Assembly: GCF_900199705.1 (NCBI RefSeq)
Contig: NZ_LT904908.1
Span: 1,535,452 to 1,599,451 of the forward strand
Source: Collinsella provencensis
GTDB lineage: Bacteria > Actinomycetota > Coriobacteriia > Coriobacteriales > Coriobacteriaceae
Length of the DNA stretch: 64,000 nucleotides
Reading direction: 5' to 3'
The translations under genes and the position numbers were made by a program. This document shows positions 17,961 through 26,628 of the stretch, in pieces (within the stretch, counting starts at the first letter, position 1; each line of letters begins with the position of its first letter). Under the pieces are notes generated by a model. That model did not search any database and was not told the origin of the DNA. It saw nothing but the letters and a program-made list of their open reading frames with translations.

Positions 17961-18213
17961 CGTGCTCTCATATGGGACGAGCGGAGGCAGCTCCAACGAA
18001 TCGATTGGAGAAGCCTATGGGAGTTATGGAAGTCATCAGCCTTATTTCTGTTGTAATTGCAGCCATTAGGCTCGGTATCGAAATAGGCCGTAAACGAAAG
18101 TAGCCGCCCTCCCCCGATTTAGAAAGGCAGCCACTCGCCAGCACTAAAGCTGTAATTGGAGCTGGCTAGCCCGCCTAGACCCCGGGTAACCGCTCGTCCC
18201 ATATGGTAGCACG
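17961..18213. repeat. 24-bp inverted repeat enclosing a tiny peptide gene
   Basis: Arms at 17961-17984 and 18190-18213 match at 22 of 24 positions when one is reversed; both contain CATATGGGACGAGCGG (or its complement). They enclose about 205 bp that contain the 28-codon membrane-peptide gene. In an RNA spanning both arms the ends would pair and close the message, as in type I toxin mRNAs. The right arm also overlaps a possible leftward promoter, TTGAGA-N17-TACCAT (complement of 18203-18231), which could make an antisense RNA. Confidence 0.6.
18017..18103 (+). CDS. Small hydrophobic peptide, probable type I (holin-like) toxin
   Basis: A 28-residue peptide with a single hydrophobic span (VISLISVVIAAIRLGIEIG) and a basic tail ending GRKRK. 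GGAG lies six bases before the ATG at 18017. Length, single membrane helix and lysine/arginine tail match the small membrane toxins (Fst, TxpA, holin-like toxin group) usually held off by an antisense RNA. The inverted repeat around it and a stem GCCAGC/GCTGGC downstream support a structured message. No homologue search was possible, so the toxin label is inference. Confidence 0.55.
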   Translation: MGVMEVISLISVVIAAIRLGIEIGRKRK

Positions 18214-18245
18214 TAAGAGTGATGGTCTCAATTGATTCAAAAAAT

Positions 18246-18276
18246 CAGGGGTGCCGAATGTAACTTCGACACCCCC
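18246..18276 (-). terminator. Terminator of yhbY
   Basis: On the minus strand GGGGTGTCGAA pairs with TTCGGCACCCC (one mismatch), followed by TGATTTTTT. It lies 24 bases beyond the yhbY stop codon. Confidence 0.8.
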
Positions 18277-18299
18277 GTCGGATTTGCCGGAGATAACGG

Positions 18300-18599
18300 T
18301 TAGGCAAGCTTGATGTGCTTAACGTCTTTGCGGGCGCTTTCGCGGTAGAGGGAGAAACGATGGCCGATAACCTGAACGACTTCGGATCCGGTGCGCTCGG
18401 CAAGCTCATCTGCGGCATCGTGGCAGGGGATGAGGCAGCCGTCCTGCACGGCGCATTTTATCAGTTCATGTGCGTCAAGCGCCTGCTCTGCCTGCTTGAC
18501 AATGGCGTCGGTGATGTCCGCCTTGCCGATGAGGACAACGGGGTTGAGATTGTGCGCAAGTGCGCGAAGTTGACGGACCTGCTTGCCGGTAAGAGCCAT
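18300..18599 (-). CDS. yhbY: YhbY/CRM-domain RNA-binding protein
   Basis: Protein of 99 residues consisting of one CRM domain. It has MALTGKQVRQLRALAHNLNP at the start, the GKADITDAIVKQAEQALDAH segment, and VIGHRFSLYRES near the end, matching the GxG/GKxxLYR-type CRM core. Bacterial CRM proteins bind pre-50S ribosomal particles and help large-subunit assembly. Single gene with its own terminator, divergent from the UPF0210 gene. Confidence 0.9.
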   Translation of the reverse strand: MALTGKQVRQLRALAHNLNPVVLIGKADITDAIVKQAEQALDAHELIKCAVQDGCLIPCHDAADELAERTGSEVVQVIGHRFSLYRESARKDVKHIKLA

Positions 18600-18782
18600 G
18601 AGCGCTCGCTTTCAAACGGATTGGTCAAGGTGAGTTGCTCAACGATAGCGCACCCTGTGGTAACGGACAAGTGTGAGGCCATGTCTCCACTCGGTTACAA
18701 CTTCACTTGTGCTTTGCGTTCGATCTGTGGACGCTAGAATGTATGCTATTAAACCGCGCCTATGACGACGAAGGAGTCCAGT

Positions 18783-20147
18783 ATGTCCATTACTCCGCAG
18801 GAAATCGCCGAAACTCGTGGCATGGTGTCTGAACAGCATTTGGATATTAGAACCATTACAATGGGCATTTCGCTCATGGGCTGCGCGGACGAGAGCCTGG
18901 ATCGCATGTGCACCAAGGTCTATGACCATGTGACACATACGGCGGAACATCTGGTCGAGACAGCCGAGTCGCTCGAGCGCGAGTACGGTATTCCTATTGT
19001 GAATAAGCGCGTGTCGGTTACCCCCGTGGCCCAGATTTGCTCCGCATGCCCCGATGCCGATCTGGTCCCGCTTGCGCATGCTCTCGATCGGGCTGCGGAA
19101 ACGTTAGGCATCGATTATCTGGGCGGTTACTCCGCGCTGGTTCACAAGGGGATTGGAGACGCCGATCGCCGCCTCATCGCGTGCATTCCCCAGGCGCTTG
19201 CAGAGACAAGCCGCGTGTGCTCGAGCGTGAACGTCGCCACGTTGCGTGCGGGTATCAACATGGATGCCGTACTCATGGCGGCACAGACGATCATCGATGC
19301 CGCGAAACTTACGGCAGACCGCGAATGTGTGGGCGCGTCGAAGTTCGTGTGCTTTGCCAACATGGTTGAGGATTCCCCGTTTATGGCGGGTGCCGTGCAC
19401 GGTTCCGGTGAGGCGGATGCCGTGGTTAACGTGGGTGTTTCTGGTCCCGGCGTTATGGCCGCCGCGCTTGAGGAGCTGCCCGAGACCGCTTCCATGATGG
19501 AGGTTGCCGAGAAGATCAAGCAGACCGCGTTCAAGATCACGCGTGCGGGTGAGCTGATGAGTCGCGAGGCCGCCCGTCGTTTGGGCGTGGAGAAGGGTAT
19601 CGTCGACCTTTCGCTTGCCCCGACTCCCGCCATTGGCGACTCGGTTGCCCGCATTCTTGAGATTATCGGCGTTGGACAGTGCGGTGGCCCTGGTACGACC
19701 GCTGCGCTCGCGTTGCTCAACGACTGCGTGAAAAAGGGCGGCGTGATGGCGAGCTCGAGCGTGGGTGGCCTTTCGGGCGCCTTCATTCCGGTTTCCGAGG
19801 ATGCGGGCATGATCGAGGCTGCCGAGGCCGGCGCGCTTTCACTCGAGAAGCTTGAGGCCATGACCTGCGTATGCTCGGTGGGACTCGACATGATTGCCGT
19901 TCCGGGTGATACGTCCGTCGAGACGATCGCCGGTATCATCGCCGATGAGATGGCTATCGGTGTTATCAACAACAAGACGACCGCGGTGCGCATCATTCCC
20001 GCCATCGGCAAGGGCGTGGGCGAATCGGTCGACTACGGCGGTTTGTTCGGGCACGCACCCATTATGCCAGTCAACGCCCATGCCGGTACGGTGTTCGCGC
20101 ATCGCGGCGGCCGTTTCCCCGCCCCGCTCAATTCTCTTAAGAACTAA
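18783..20147 (+). CDS. UPF0210 (PFL family, DUF711) protein
   Basis: Protein of 454 residues matching the UPF0210 family in length and sequence: [20 protein letters not shown] at the start, [16 protein letters not shown], the [12 protein letters not shown] glycine loop and the C-terminal [15 protein letters not shown] structure in this family resembles glycyl-radical enzymes (hence PFL), but the biochemical role is not established. In many bacteria the gene follows an ACT-domain protein (UPF0237). That partner is absent here. AAGGAG six bases before 18783 fixes the start. Confidence 0.88.
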   Translation: MSITPQEIAETRGMVSEQHLDIRTITMGISLMGCADESLDRMCTKVYDHVTHTAEHLVETAESLEREYGIPIVNKRVSVTPVAQICSACPDADLVPLAHALDRAAETLGIDYLGGYSALVHKGIGDADRRLIACIPQALAETSRVCSSVNVATLRAGINMDAVLMAAQTIIDAAKLTADRECVGASKFVCFANMVEDSPFMAGAVHGSGEADAVVNVGVSGPGVMAAALEELPETASMMEVAEKIKQTAFKITRAGELMSREAARRLGVEKGIVDLSLAPTPAIGDSVARILEIIGVGQCGGPGTTAALALLNDCVKKGGVMASSSVGGLSGAFIPVSEDAGMIEAAEAGALSLEKLEAMTCVCSVGLDMIAVPGDTSVETIAGIIADEMAIGVINNKTTAVRIIPAIGKGVGESVDYGGLFGHAPIMPVNAHAGTVFAHRGGRFPAPLNSLKN

Positions 20148-20218
20148 AGGAAGCTGAAGGGGAAATCGGTTTCTTTTTGGTTCGTGTATCGTCGTTTGTC
20201 TGTTTGAAGGGAGTTTTG

Positions 20219-22309
20219 ATGGCCGATCTTACTGAGCGTTTTGGCACGATGGTCTTCTCCGAGCATGCCATGAAAAAAGCGCTGCCCAAAGATGTGTATA
20301 GCAAACTCGCCGCCACGCGCGAAGAGGGCGCGCCGCTTGACCTTGATGTGGCGAACGCAGTTGCCCATGCCATGAAAGAATGGGCGATTTCGAAGGGCGC
20401 TACGCACTTCGCGCATTGGTTCCAGCCGCTTTCGGGCATTACGAGCGAGAAGCACGATAGCTTCTTGGAGCCCAACCATGACGGAACGGCGATCACGAAG
20501 TTCTCGGGCAAGGCGCTTATCAAAGGGGAGTCCGATGCGTCGAGTTTCCCCAACGGCGGTCTGCGTGCGACGTTCGAAGCACGTGGTTACACCGCATGGG
20601 ATGCCACGAGCCCTGCCTTCATCAAGGATGACGTTCTGTGTATTCCCACGGCGTTTTGCTCGTACACGGGCGAGGCCCTCGACAAAAAAACACCGCTGTT
20701 ACGCTCCATGACCGCACTCGACGCGCAATCCAAACGCGTGCTCGCCCTGTTTGGCAAGCATCCCAAGCGCGTGGTTCCGTATGTGGGTGACGAGCAGGAG
20801 TACTTCCTCATCAAAAAGGACGCGTACCGCAAGCGCCGCGACCTGGTGATCTGCGGCCGCACCCTGTTCGGCGCCTCTCCGTGCAAGGGCCAAGAACTTG
20901 AGGAGCATTACTTCGGCGCCATCCGCCCGACGGTTTCCGCTTACATGAAGGATCTCGATAACGAGCTGTGGGCTCTGGGCATTCCCTCGAAGACGAAGCA
21001 CAACGAGGTGGCTCCATGCCAGCACGAACTCGCGCCCGTGTATTCCGAGCTTAACGAGGCTGTGGATAACAACCTGCTGATCATGGAACGCATGAAGCTC
21101 ATTGCGAGCCGCCATGACTTGGTGTGCCTGCTGCACGAGAAGCCTTTCGAGGGCATCAACGGTTCGGGTAAGCACAACAACTGGTCGCTCGGCACGCCTG
21201 AGGAGAACCTGCTCGATCCGGGCGACACGCCGCTCGAGAACCTTCAGTTCATCGTGTTCCTCACGGCGATTATCGAGGCGGTCGATAACTATCAGGATTT
21301 GCTGCGCATGTGTGTGGCGAGCTGCGGTAACGATCACCGTTTGGGTGCCAACGAGGCTCCTCCGGCGATTCTCTCCATTTTCTTGGGCGATCAGCTCACC
21401 GAGGTCGTGCAGATGATCATGGACGGTGAGGCAAGTGTCCATGCCACGACCGGCACGCTTGATTTCGGTACCGTTGTGCTGCCCAATCTCGAGCAAGACA
21501 ATACCGATCGCAACCGTACTTCGCCTTTTGCGTTTACGACCAACAAGTTCGAGTTCCGCGCGGTCGGTTCCGAGGCGAATGTTTCGGACGCCAATATGGT
21601 GTTGGATACTGCGGTCGCAAAGGCGCTGAGCGACTTTGCCGATGCGCTTGAGGGTGTCGACCCCGATGAGTTCCAGGACGCTGCGCTTAAGTATTGCGCC
21701 GAGCACCTCCGTGCCCATCGTCGCATCCTGTTCTCGGGCGATGGCTATTCCGATGCCTGGCAGCATGAGGCAGAAGAGCGCGGTCTGTGCAACTTCCGCA
21801 CCACCGCCGATGCTTTGCCGTGCTTTATCGCCCAGAAGAACATCGATCTGTTCGCTGAGATGGGCGTGCTTACCGAGGCGGAGGCTGTGTGCCGCTACGA
21901 GGTCAAACTCGAGAAGTACAACAAGCTCATGAACATCGAGGCAACCACGATGGTCCGCGAAGCCCGTCGTACCTATCGACCGGCGATTTCCGCGTACGCG
22001 ACCAAGGTTGCAAAGGGCTTGGAAACGATTCGCGCGGCTGGTGCCGACGCCGTTATGCAGGCGGAGCAGGATACGCTCAACGAGCTTTGCGCGGGCGTGA
22101 CGAAGATCAATGAGAAGATTCAGGAGCTCGACGAGATTCACGCCAAGGCGAAGTCCGTTTCGCACGGCCAGAAGCAGGCAGATGTATATGCGCATGAGGT
22201 TGCGCCGGCTATGGAGTCCCTGCGTGCCGCCGTGGATGCCATGGAGGGGATCGTTGCTGCAGATTACTGGCCGGTTCCCACGTACGACGACATTCTGTTC
22301 TACGTGTAA
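20219..22309 (+). CDS. glnN: Glutamine synthetase type III (GlnN)
   Basis: Enzyme of 696 residues, the length of the GSIII family, which is distinct from GSI/GSII. Diagnostic parts are [32 protein letters not shown] (glutamate/metal site), [32 protein letters not shown] (ATP/substrate loop) and [20 protein letters not shown]. It makes glutamine from glutamate and ammonia. The start follows GAAGGGAG. No other glutamine synthetase or nitrogen regulator is in the window, so this may be a main ammonia-assimilation enzyme. Confidence 0.96.
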   Translation: MADLTERFGTMVFSEHAMKKALPKDVYSKLAATREEGAPLDLDVANAVAHAMKEWAISKGATHFAHWFQPLSGITSEKHDSFLEPNHDGTAITKFSGKALIKGESDASSFPNGGLRATFEARGYTAWDATSPAFIKDDVLCIPTAFCSYTGEALDKKTPLLRSMTALDAQSKRVLALFGKHPKRVVPYVGDEQEYFLIKKDAYRKRRDLVICGRTLFGASPCKGQELEEHYFGAIRPTVSAYMKDLDNELWALGIPSKTKHNEVAPCQHELAPVYSELNEAVDNNLLIMERMKLIASRHDLVCLLHEKPFEGINGSGKHNNWSLGTPEENLLDPGDTPLENLQFIVFLTAIIEAVDNYQDLLRMCVASCGNDHRLGANEAPPAILSIFLGDQLTEVVQMIMDGEASVHATTGTLDFGTVVLPNLEQDNTDRNRTSPFAFTTNKFEFRAVGSEANVSDANMVLDTAVAKALSDFADALEGVDPDEFQDAALKYCAEHLRAHRRILFSGDGYSDAWQHEAEERGLCNFRTTADALPCFIAQKNIDLFAEMGVLTEAEAVCRYEVKLEKYNKLMNIEATTMVREARRTYRPAISAYATKVAKGLETIRAAGADAVMQAEQDTLNELCAGVTKINEKIQELDEIHAKAKSVSHGQKQADVYAHEVAPAMESLRAAVDAMEGIVAADYWPVPTYDDILFYV

Positions 22310-22348
22310 GAGGCGAGGATGGGCGGGGCGCTTGTCGCCCTAGGAGAA

Positions 22349-22383
22349 GGGCGTCTGTTGCTTAGCAACGGGCGCCCGTTTTC
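22349..22383 (+). terminator. Terminator of glnN
   Basis: GGGCG-TCT-GTTGC (22349-22361) pairs with GCAAC-GGG-CGCCC across a three-base loop and ends GTTTT. Copy B of the palindromic element begins right at its end. Confidence 0.75.
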
Positions 22384-22524
22384 AAAAATGACGGAAATGC
22401 GCAAATTTATCCGAGCGTGGCGAGTATAGGCAGATTTGGCACTCGACTTACCTGCGGTTTTGCTGTTCAAAATCGCCGTCTACTCGGGAAGGCGGAAATG
22501 ATTTATGCATTTCCGCCAATTTTG
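22383..22524. repeat. Palindromic intergenic element, copy B
   Basis: A 142-bp element. Its 24-bp ends (22383-22406 and 22501-22524) match at 20 of 24 positions when one is reversed; the core is CGGAAATGC. Inside, CGAGTATA (22421-22428) pairs approximately with TCTACTCG (22479-22486), and TACCTG (22449-22454) sits near the centre. Terminal sequences differ wholly from copies C and D while the layout is kept. Confidence 0.6.
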
Positions 22525-22575
22525 TTTCAATGGGCCTCAATCCTGCGGTGTGCAGCTACGCGGAATTGCGTGCAG

Positions 22576-23025
22576 CTACGAAAAGCGCTCCAAAAGCGCA
22601 GTACATCCAGCGAGAACGTCGCGGTAGGTCGCGTCAAAGTCGCCCGTGTACCAGGGGTCCGCCACATCGCGGTCGACGCCGACAAGATCGAGCAGACGGA
22701 TGCACTTGTCCTCGGGGTCGCCGTTCAAGATACGCATGAGTCCGTGCCGGTTTTCCGCGTCCATGTAGACGATGTAATCCCAGCGGGCATATTCGGCGCG
22801 CGTGATTTGGCGCGCACGATGCGGTAGGACGGGTACGCCGACCTTGCGGAGCTTTTGCACGGTGCCGTAGTGCGGCGGGTTGCCGATTTCCTCGCGTGAA
22901 GTCGCGGCGGAGTCAATGGTGAACTCGCCTTCGCGACCTGCGCGGTGCACAAGATCGGCAAACACGAACTGCGCCATGGTCGAACGGCAGATATTGCCGT
23001 GACAGATGAAGAGGATGCGGTACAT
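22576..23025 (-). CDS. Low-molecular-weight protein-tyrosine phosphatase
   Basis: Protein of 149 residues with the P-loop ICHGNICRST (CX5R-S) at residues 6-15 and the general-acid aspartate in VADPWYTGDF near the C-terminus, both hallmarks of the LMW-PTP family. It dephosphorylates phosphotyrosine on proteins or acts on small phosphorylated molecules. GGGAGGG precedes the ATG at 23025, so the longer frame from 23064 is not used. Divergent from prfC. No tyrosine kinase or capsule locus is nearby. Confidence 0.92.
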   Translation of the reverse strand: MYRILFICHGNICRSTMAQFVFADLVHRAGREGEFTIDSAATSREEIGNPPHYGTVQKLRKVGVPVLPHRARQITRAEYARWDYIVYMDAENRHGLMRILNGDPEDKCIRLLDLVGVDRDVADPWYTGDFDATYRDVLAGCTALLERFS

Positions 23026-23158
23026 GGCGATTCCCTCCCATGGTGTTGCTGTTGGCTTACGCATTGAGTACCCAAATGGAGTGCGTAAATCATCATACCT
23101 GCATTACAATACCGAGGTTCCCACGATATATCGCTTGCAGAAAGGGGCATTCGCTCCC

Positions 23159-24772
23159 ATGGCATCCCTTGCTGAACAGATTTCCGCGCGCCGCACGTTC
23201 GCGATCATCTCGCACCCCGACGCGGGCAAAACCACGCTCACTGAAAAACTCCTGCTATATACCGGCAGCATCCAGACGGCCGGTTCGGTCAAGGGCAAGA
23301 GCAGCGCCAAACACGCCGTTTCCGACTGGATGGACATCGAGAAGCAGCGCGGCATCTCCGTCACGTCCTCAGTGCTGCAGTTCACCTACGACGGCAAATG
23401 TGTCAACATCCTCGACACCCCCGGCCACCAGGACTTTTCCGAGGACACATACCGCACGCTCATGGCTGCCGACGCCGCAGTCATGGTGATCGACGGCGCC
23501 AAAGGCGTTGAGGCGCAGACCAAAAAGCTGTTCCGCGTGTGCGCCATGCGCGGTATCCCCATCTTCACGTTCGTGAACAAGATGGACCGCGAGACGCGCG
23601 ATCCCTTCGAGCTGATGGAAGAGATCGAGAGCGTCCTGGGCATTTCGACGTATCCCATGAACTGGCCCATCGGTAACGGTCGCACGTTCCGCGGTGTGTT
23701 TGACCGTGCGAGCCGTCGCGTTCTCGCGTTTGAGGGCGATGGCCGCGCCAACGGAACGAAGAAGGTCGCAGAGATCGAGGCCACGCTTGGTGATGCCGCG
23801 CTCGACGAGCTGGTGGGCGAGGAGAACCATCGCGCCCTGATGGACGACATCGAGCTGCTCGACGGTGCTGATAGCGAGTTCAACCTTGACGCGGTGCTCG
23901 CGGGCAAGCTGTCGCCTGTGTTCTTCGGTTCCGCCCTCACGAACTTCGGTGTCGAGCCGTTCCTCAAGGACTTCCTGCGTTTGTCGCCGGGGCCTTCCGC
24001 CCATACGGACGCGCTGACGGGCGATTCGATTCCGGCCGAAAGCCCTGATTTTTCGGGCTTCGTGTTCAAGATCCAGGCCAACATGGATAAGAACCACCGC
24101 GACCGCATCGCGTTCGTGCGCATCTGCTCGGGCAAGTTCGAGCGCGGCATGGAAGCGATGCACGTTCAGGGCGGGCGCAAGATCAAGCTTGCAACGGGTA
24201 CGGCCATGATGGCGGACGACCGCGCCATTGTGGACGAGGCCTACGCGGGCGACATCGTGGGCCTGTTCGATCCGGGCATCTTCTCCATTGGCGACACGCT
24301 GTGCGCCGGGAAAAACAAGGTGCAGTTCGCGGGCATCCCCACGTTTGCGCCGGAGCATTTCGCGCGCATCTCCCAGGTAGACACCCTCAAGCGCAAGCAA
24401 TTCATCAAGGGCATGGAGCAGCTTGCGCAAGAGGGCGCGGTGCAGATCTTCCGCGAGATCGGCGCTGGTATGGAGAGCGTCATCGTGGGCGTGGTTGGCG
24501 TGTTGCAATTCGAGGTGCTCGAGCAGCGCCTGAAGAGCGAGTATCACGTCGAGGTGCGCCGCGCGCCACTGCCGTACACCGATATTCGCTGGATTACCAA
24601 CGAGCCGGACACTATCGACATCCCGGGACTGTCGCTCACGCGCGATACGCTGCGCGTTGAGGACATGCGTGGGGGCAAGCTGCTCATGTTCACGAGCCCG
24701 TGGAACATCGATTGGGCCACCGATCACAACCCCGAGCTGCAGCTTTCCGAGTTCGGCAACGTGACATTCTAA
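23159..24772 (+). CDS. prfC: Peptide chain release factor 3
   Basis: Translational GTPase of 537 residues. G1 is SHPDAGKTTLTEK (about residues 17-29), with AGSVKGKSSAKHAVSDWMDI and EKQRGISVTSS as the switch region. G3 is DTPGHQDF, G4 is NKMDRETRDP, and the C-terminal GAVQIF and GVVGVLQFEVLEQRL segments are typical of RF3 and not of EF-G. It recycles RF1/RF2 from the ribosome after termination. The ATG at 23159 is behind AGAAAGGGG with rather long spacing. A longer frame to 23006 would add non-conserved residues. Confidence 0.95.
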   Translation: MASLAEQISARRTFAIISHPDAGKTTLTEKLLLYTGSIQTAGSVKGKSSAKHAVSDWMDIEKQRGISVTSSVLQFTYDGKCVNILDTPGHQDFSEDTYRTLMAADAAVMVIDGAKGVEAQTKKLFRVCAMRGIPIFTFVNKMDRETRDPFELMEEIESVLGISTYPMNWPIGNGRTFRGVFDRASRRVLAFEGDGRANGTKKVAEIEATLGDAALDELVGEENHRALMDDIELLDGADSEFNLDAVLAGKLSPVFFGSALTNFGVEPFLKDFLRLSPGPSAHTDALTGDSIPAESPDFSGFVFKIQANMDKNHRDRIAFVRICSGKFERGMEAMHVQGGRKIKLATGTAMMADDRAIVDEAYAGDIVGLFDPGIFSIGDTLCAGKNKVQFAGIPTFAPEHFARISQVDTLKRKQFIKGMEQLAQEGAVQIFREIGAGMESVIVGVVGVLQFEVLEQRLKSEYHVEVRRAPLPYTDIRWITNEPDTIDIPGLSLTRDTLRVEDMRGGKLLMFTSPWNIDWATDHNPELQLSEFGNVTF

Positions 24773-24856
24773 CGTGCGCAAACCACGGGCATCAGGGACG
24801 GGGCGGACACATAGCCGACACACAAGATCCGGCGCTCAGACAGTCCTGCTCGCGAC

Positions 24857-24877
24857 GAAGGCCCCACTGGGGCCTTC
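24857..24877. terminator. Short hairpin between convergent prfC and amylase genes
   Basis: GAAGGCCCC (24857-24865) and GGGGCCTTC (24869-24877) form a perfect 9-bp stem with loop ACT. No clear T tract lies on either side, so it is at best a weak bidirectional terminator. Confidence 0.45.
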
Positions 24878-24933
24878 TGCTCGTGCGGAACTCGCGGCGA
24901 ACCTTGTGTGTCCGTCATAGTTCTGCATACCTG

Positions 24934-26403
24934 CTATCGCACGCGTAGGTACAGGACTCCATAGGGCGGGATGTCGAGCGATCCCTCGAGGGATATCGAC
25001 TCGGCAACAGGGGCGTCCTGTGAACTCTGCGAAGCAAAGAGCGCCTCGAAGGTGCCGTTGAGGCTTCCATCGTGGAAGGTGAAGGGCGCGTCTTCGGCGT
25101 TGATAGCCACGAGCACACGCTCCTCGGGCGCACCGTCGCATGCGGGGGCGACGCGTTCGAAGAGCAGCTGCTTGTTCGTAATGACAACGTTTCGGTAGCT
25201 GCCATGGCACAGCGCCCGCGAGTTCTGGCGTACGCACGCAAGCTCGTGAACGAACGCGGTGAGTTCGTTGGGGTCGGTGCCGCCTGCGTATCCAGCGGCG
25301 GGGGAGTGCAGCGCATCTGCGTTCGGTGCGTCCAGTGCAGGTCGCAGGGCAAGGTCCGCTTCGTATCCGGCGCCCTTTTCTCCCAGCTGACCCCACTCAC
25401 TGCCATAGTACAAGCAGGGGATGCCCGGCATGCCAAAGAGCAGGGCATATGCCGGCTGCAGGTGACGCGGCTCGGTAAGGATGCTCGCCAAACGTGTGAC
25501 GTCGTGGTTGTCGGCGAAACTCACCAGATGCTTGCCCTGGTAGATGCACCACGGATCGCCGCCGAACTGCCGATGCAGCGAATGGGCGATCTCGAACATA
25601 TTCATGCTGTTAAACGAGGAATACAACCCTTTGTAGCACTCGTAGTTGGTGCACGAATGCAGTATCTCGTCGTTTACGATGAGATTGTAATCGCCGTGCA
25701 GCACTTCGCCGATTAGGGGAAAGCCGTCGTCCGGCGTTCCGTCCGCATGGGGTTCGCGGCCCAACTCATCGGCCAGCTCGCGCAGGCGATGCATGAAGGC
25801 GCGATCAAGGCTGTAGGCGACGTCGAGACGCAGGCCGTCAACGCCCAGATCGTGCTTCCAAAACCGCACTGCTTCGAGTAGATGATCGACGACGGCGGGA
25901 TTTTGCAGGTTGAGTTTTACCAGGTCTTGGTTGCCCTCCCAGCCTTCATACCAAAAGCCGTCGCCAAAATGGGTGTCGCCGTCAAAGCTGATATTGAACC
26001 AATCTTTATACGGCGAATCCCAACGCTTGTCCTGCACGTCGCGGAAGGCCCAGAAGCCGCGTCCAACATGGTTGAATACAGCATCCAAAATCACGCGGAT
26101 GCCATGGGCGTGCAGGGTGGCAACCGTTTGGGCAAAGTCTTCGTTGGTGCCCAGTCGGCAGTCGATGTGGAAGAAGCCGCGCGTGTTGTAACCGTGCGTG
26201 TCGGATGCGAGCACAGGGTTGAGCAAGATGGCACCCACACCGAGTTCTTGCAGGTAAGGGGCCCAATCGGCAAGCTTGCACACGCGATGCAGTTCCGATT
26301 GGGCGGCAATGCCCGATTCATCCTCGATGGCGGGCGCCTCAAACGGGCATTCGAGCATGCCGAGCGGGTAAATCTGGTACAGCGTTGTGTCAAACAGCCA
26401 CAT
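24934..26403 (-). CDS. GH13-family alpha-amylase/neopullulanase-type glycosidase
   Basis: Cytoplasmic-looking glycoside hydrolase of 489 residues with no signal peptide. GH13 regions in order: DAVFNHVG (region I), GLRLDVAYS with the nucleophile aspartate (region II), LIGEVLHG with the acid/base glutamate (region III) and SFADNHDVTR (region IV). TTLYQIYPLG at the start is common in maltogenic-amylase/cyclomaltodextrinase relatives. It would hydrolyse imported alpha-glucans or maltodextrins. The start at 26403 follows AAAGGAG. No transporter is adjacent. Confidence 0.9.
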   Translation of the reverse strand: MWLFDTTLYQIYPLGMLECPFEAPAIEDESGIAAQSELHRVCKLADWAPYLQELGVGAILLNPVLASDTHGYNTRGFFHIDCRLGTNEDFAQTVATLHAHGIRVILDAVFNHVGRGFWAFRDVQDKRWDSPYKDWFNISFDGDTHFGDGFWYEGWEGNQDLVKLNLQNPAVVDHLLEAVRFWKHDLGVDGLRLDVAYSLDRAFMHRLRELADELGREPHADGTPDDGFPLIGEVLHGDYNLIVNDEILHSCTNYECYKGLYSSFNSMNMFEIAHSLHRQFGGDPWCIYQGKHLVSFADNHDVTRLASILTEPRHLQPAYALLFGMPGIPCLYYGSEWGQLGEKGAGYEADLALRPALDAPNADALHSPAAGYAGGTDPNELTAFVHELACVRQNSRALCHGSYRNVVITNKQLLFERVAPACDGAPEERVLVAINAEDAPFTFHDGSLNGTFEALFASQSSQDAPVAESISLEGSLDIPPYGVLYLRVR

Positions 26404-26520
26404 GGGAGCTCCTTTGGGTGCACGTGGACGAACGAACGCGGACGACACCGCATGATAATGCTCTTCGGTAAAACGGGGGTGAAACGGTAGGGCCGAGGGC
26501 GGTCCATCGAGCCGTTACGA

Positions 26521-26575
26521 GCGAACCGACGCGTCGCGAACAAATCGATGCGTTGCGAGTAAGTCGACGCATGCG
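26521..26575. repeat. Degenerate short tandem repeat upstream of tex
   Basis: Units beginning GCGA at 26521, 26536, 26555 and 26573 repeat a (G/A)TCGACGCRT-like core at 15-19 bp steps. It lies in the 225-bp gap between the divergent amylase and tex genes and may hold spaced binding sites or be a decayed slippage repeat. Confidence 0.35.
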
Positions 26576-26628
26576 ACGCCTCATTTCGAGTAGGATGGAT
26601 ACTTCCAAACAAATGAGAAGGATGAGGT

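Noticed and set aside
22550..22580. GTGCAGCTACG repeated twice at the end of the phosphatase gene
   Set aside because: Only two short copies partly inside a coding region; probably chance.
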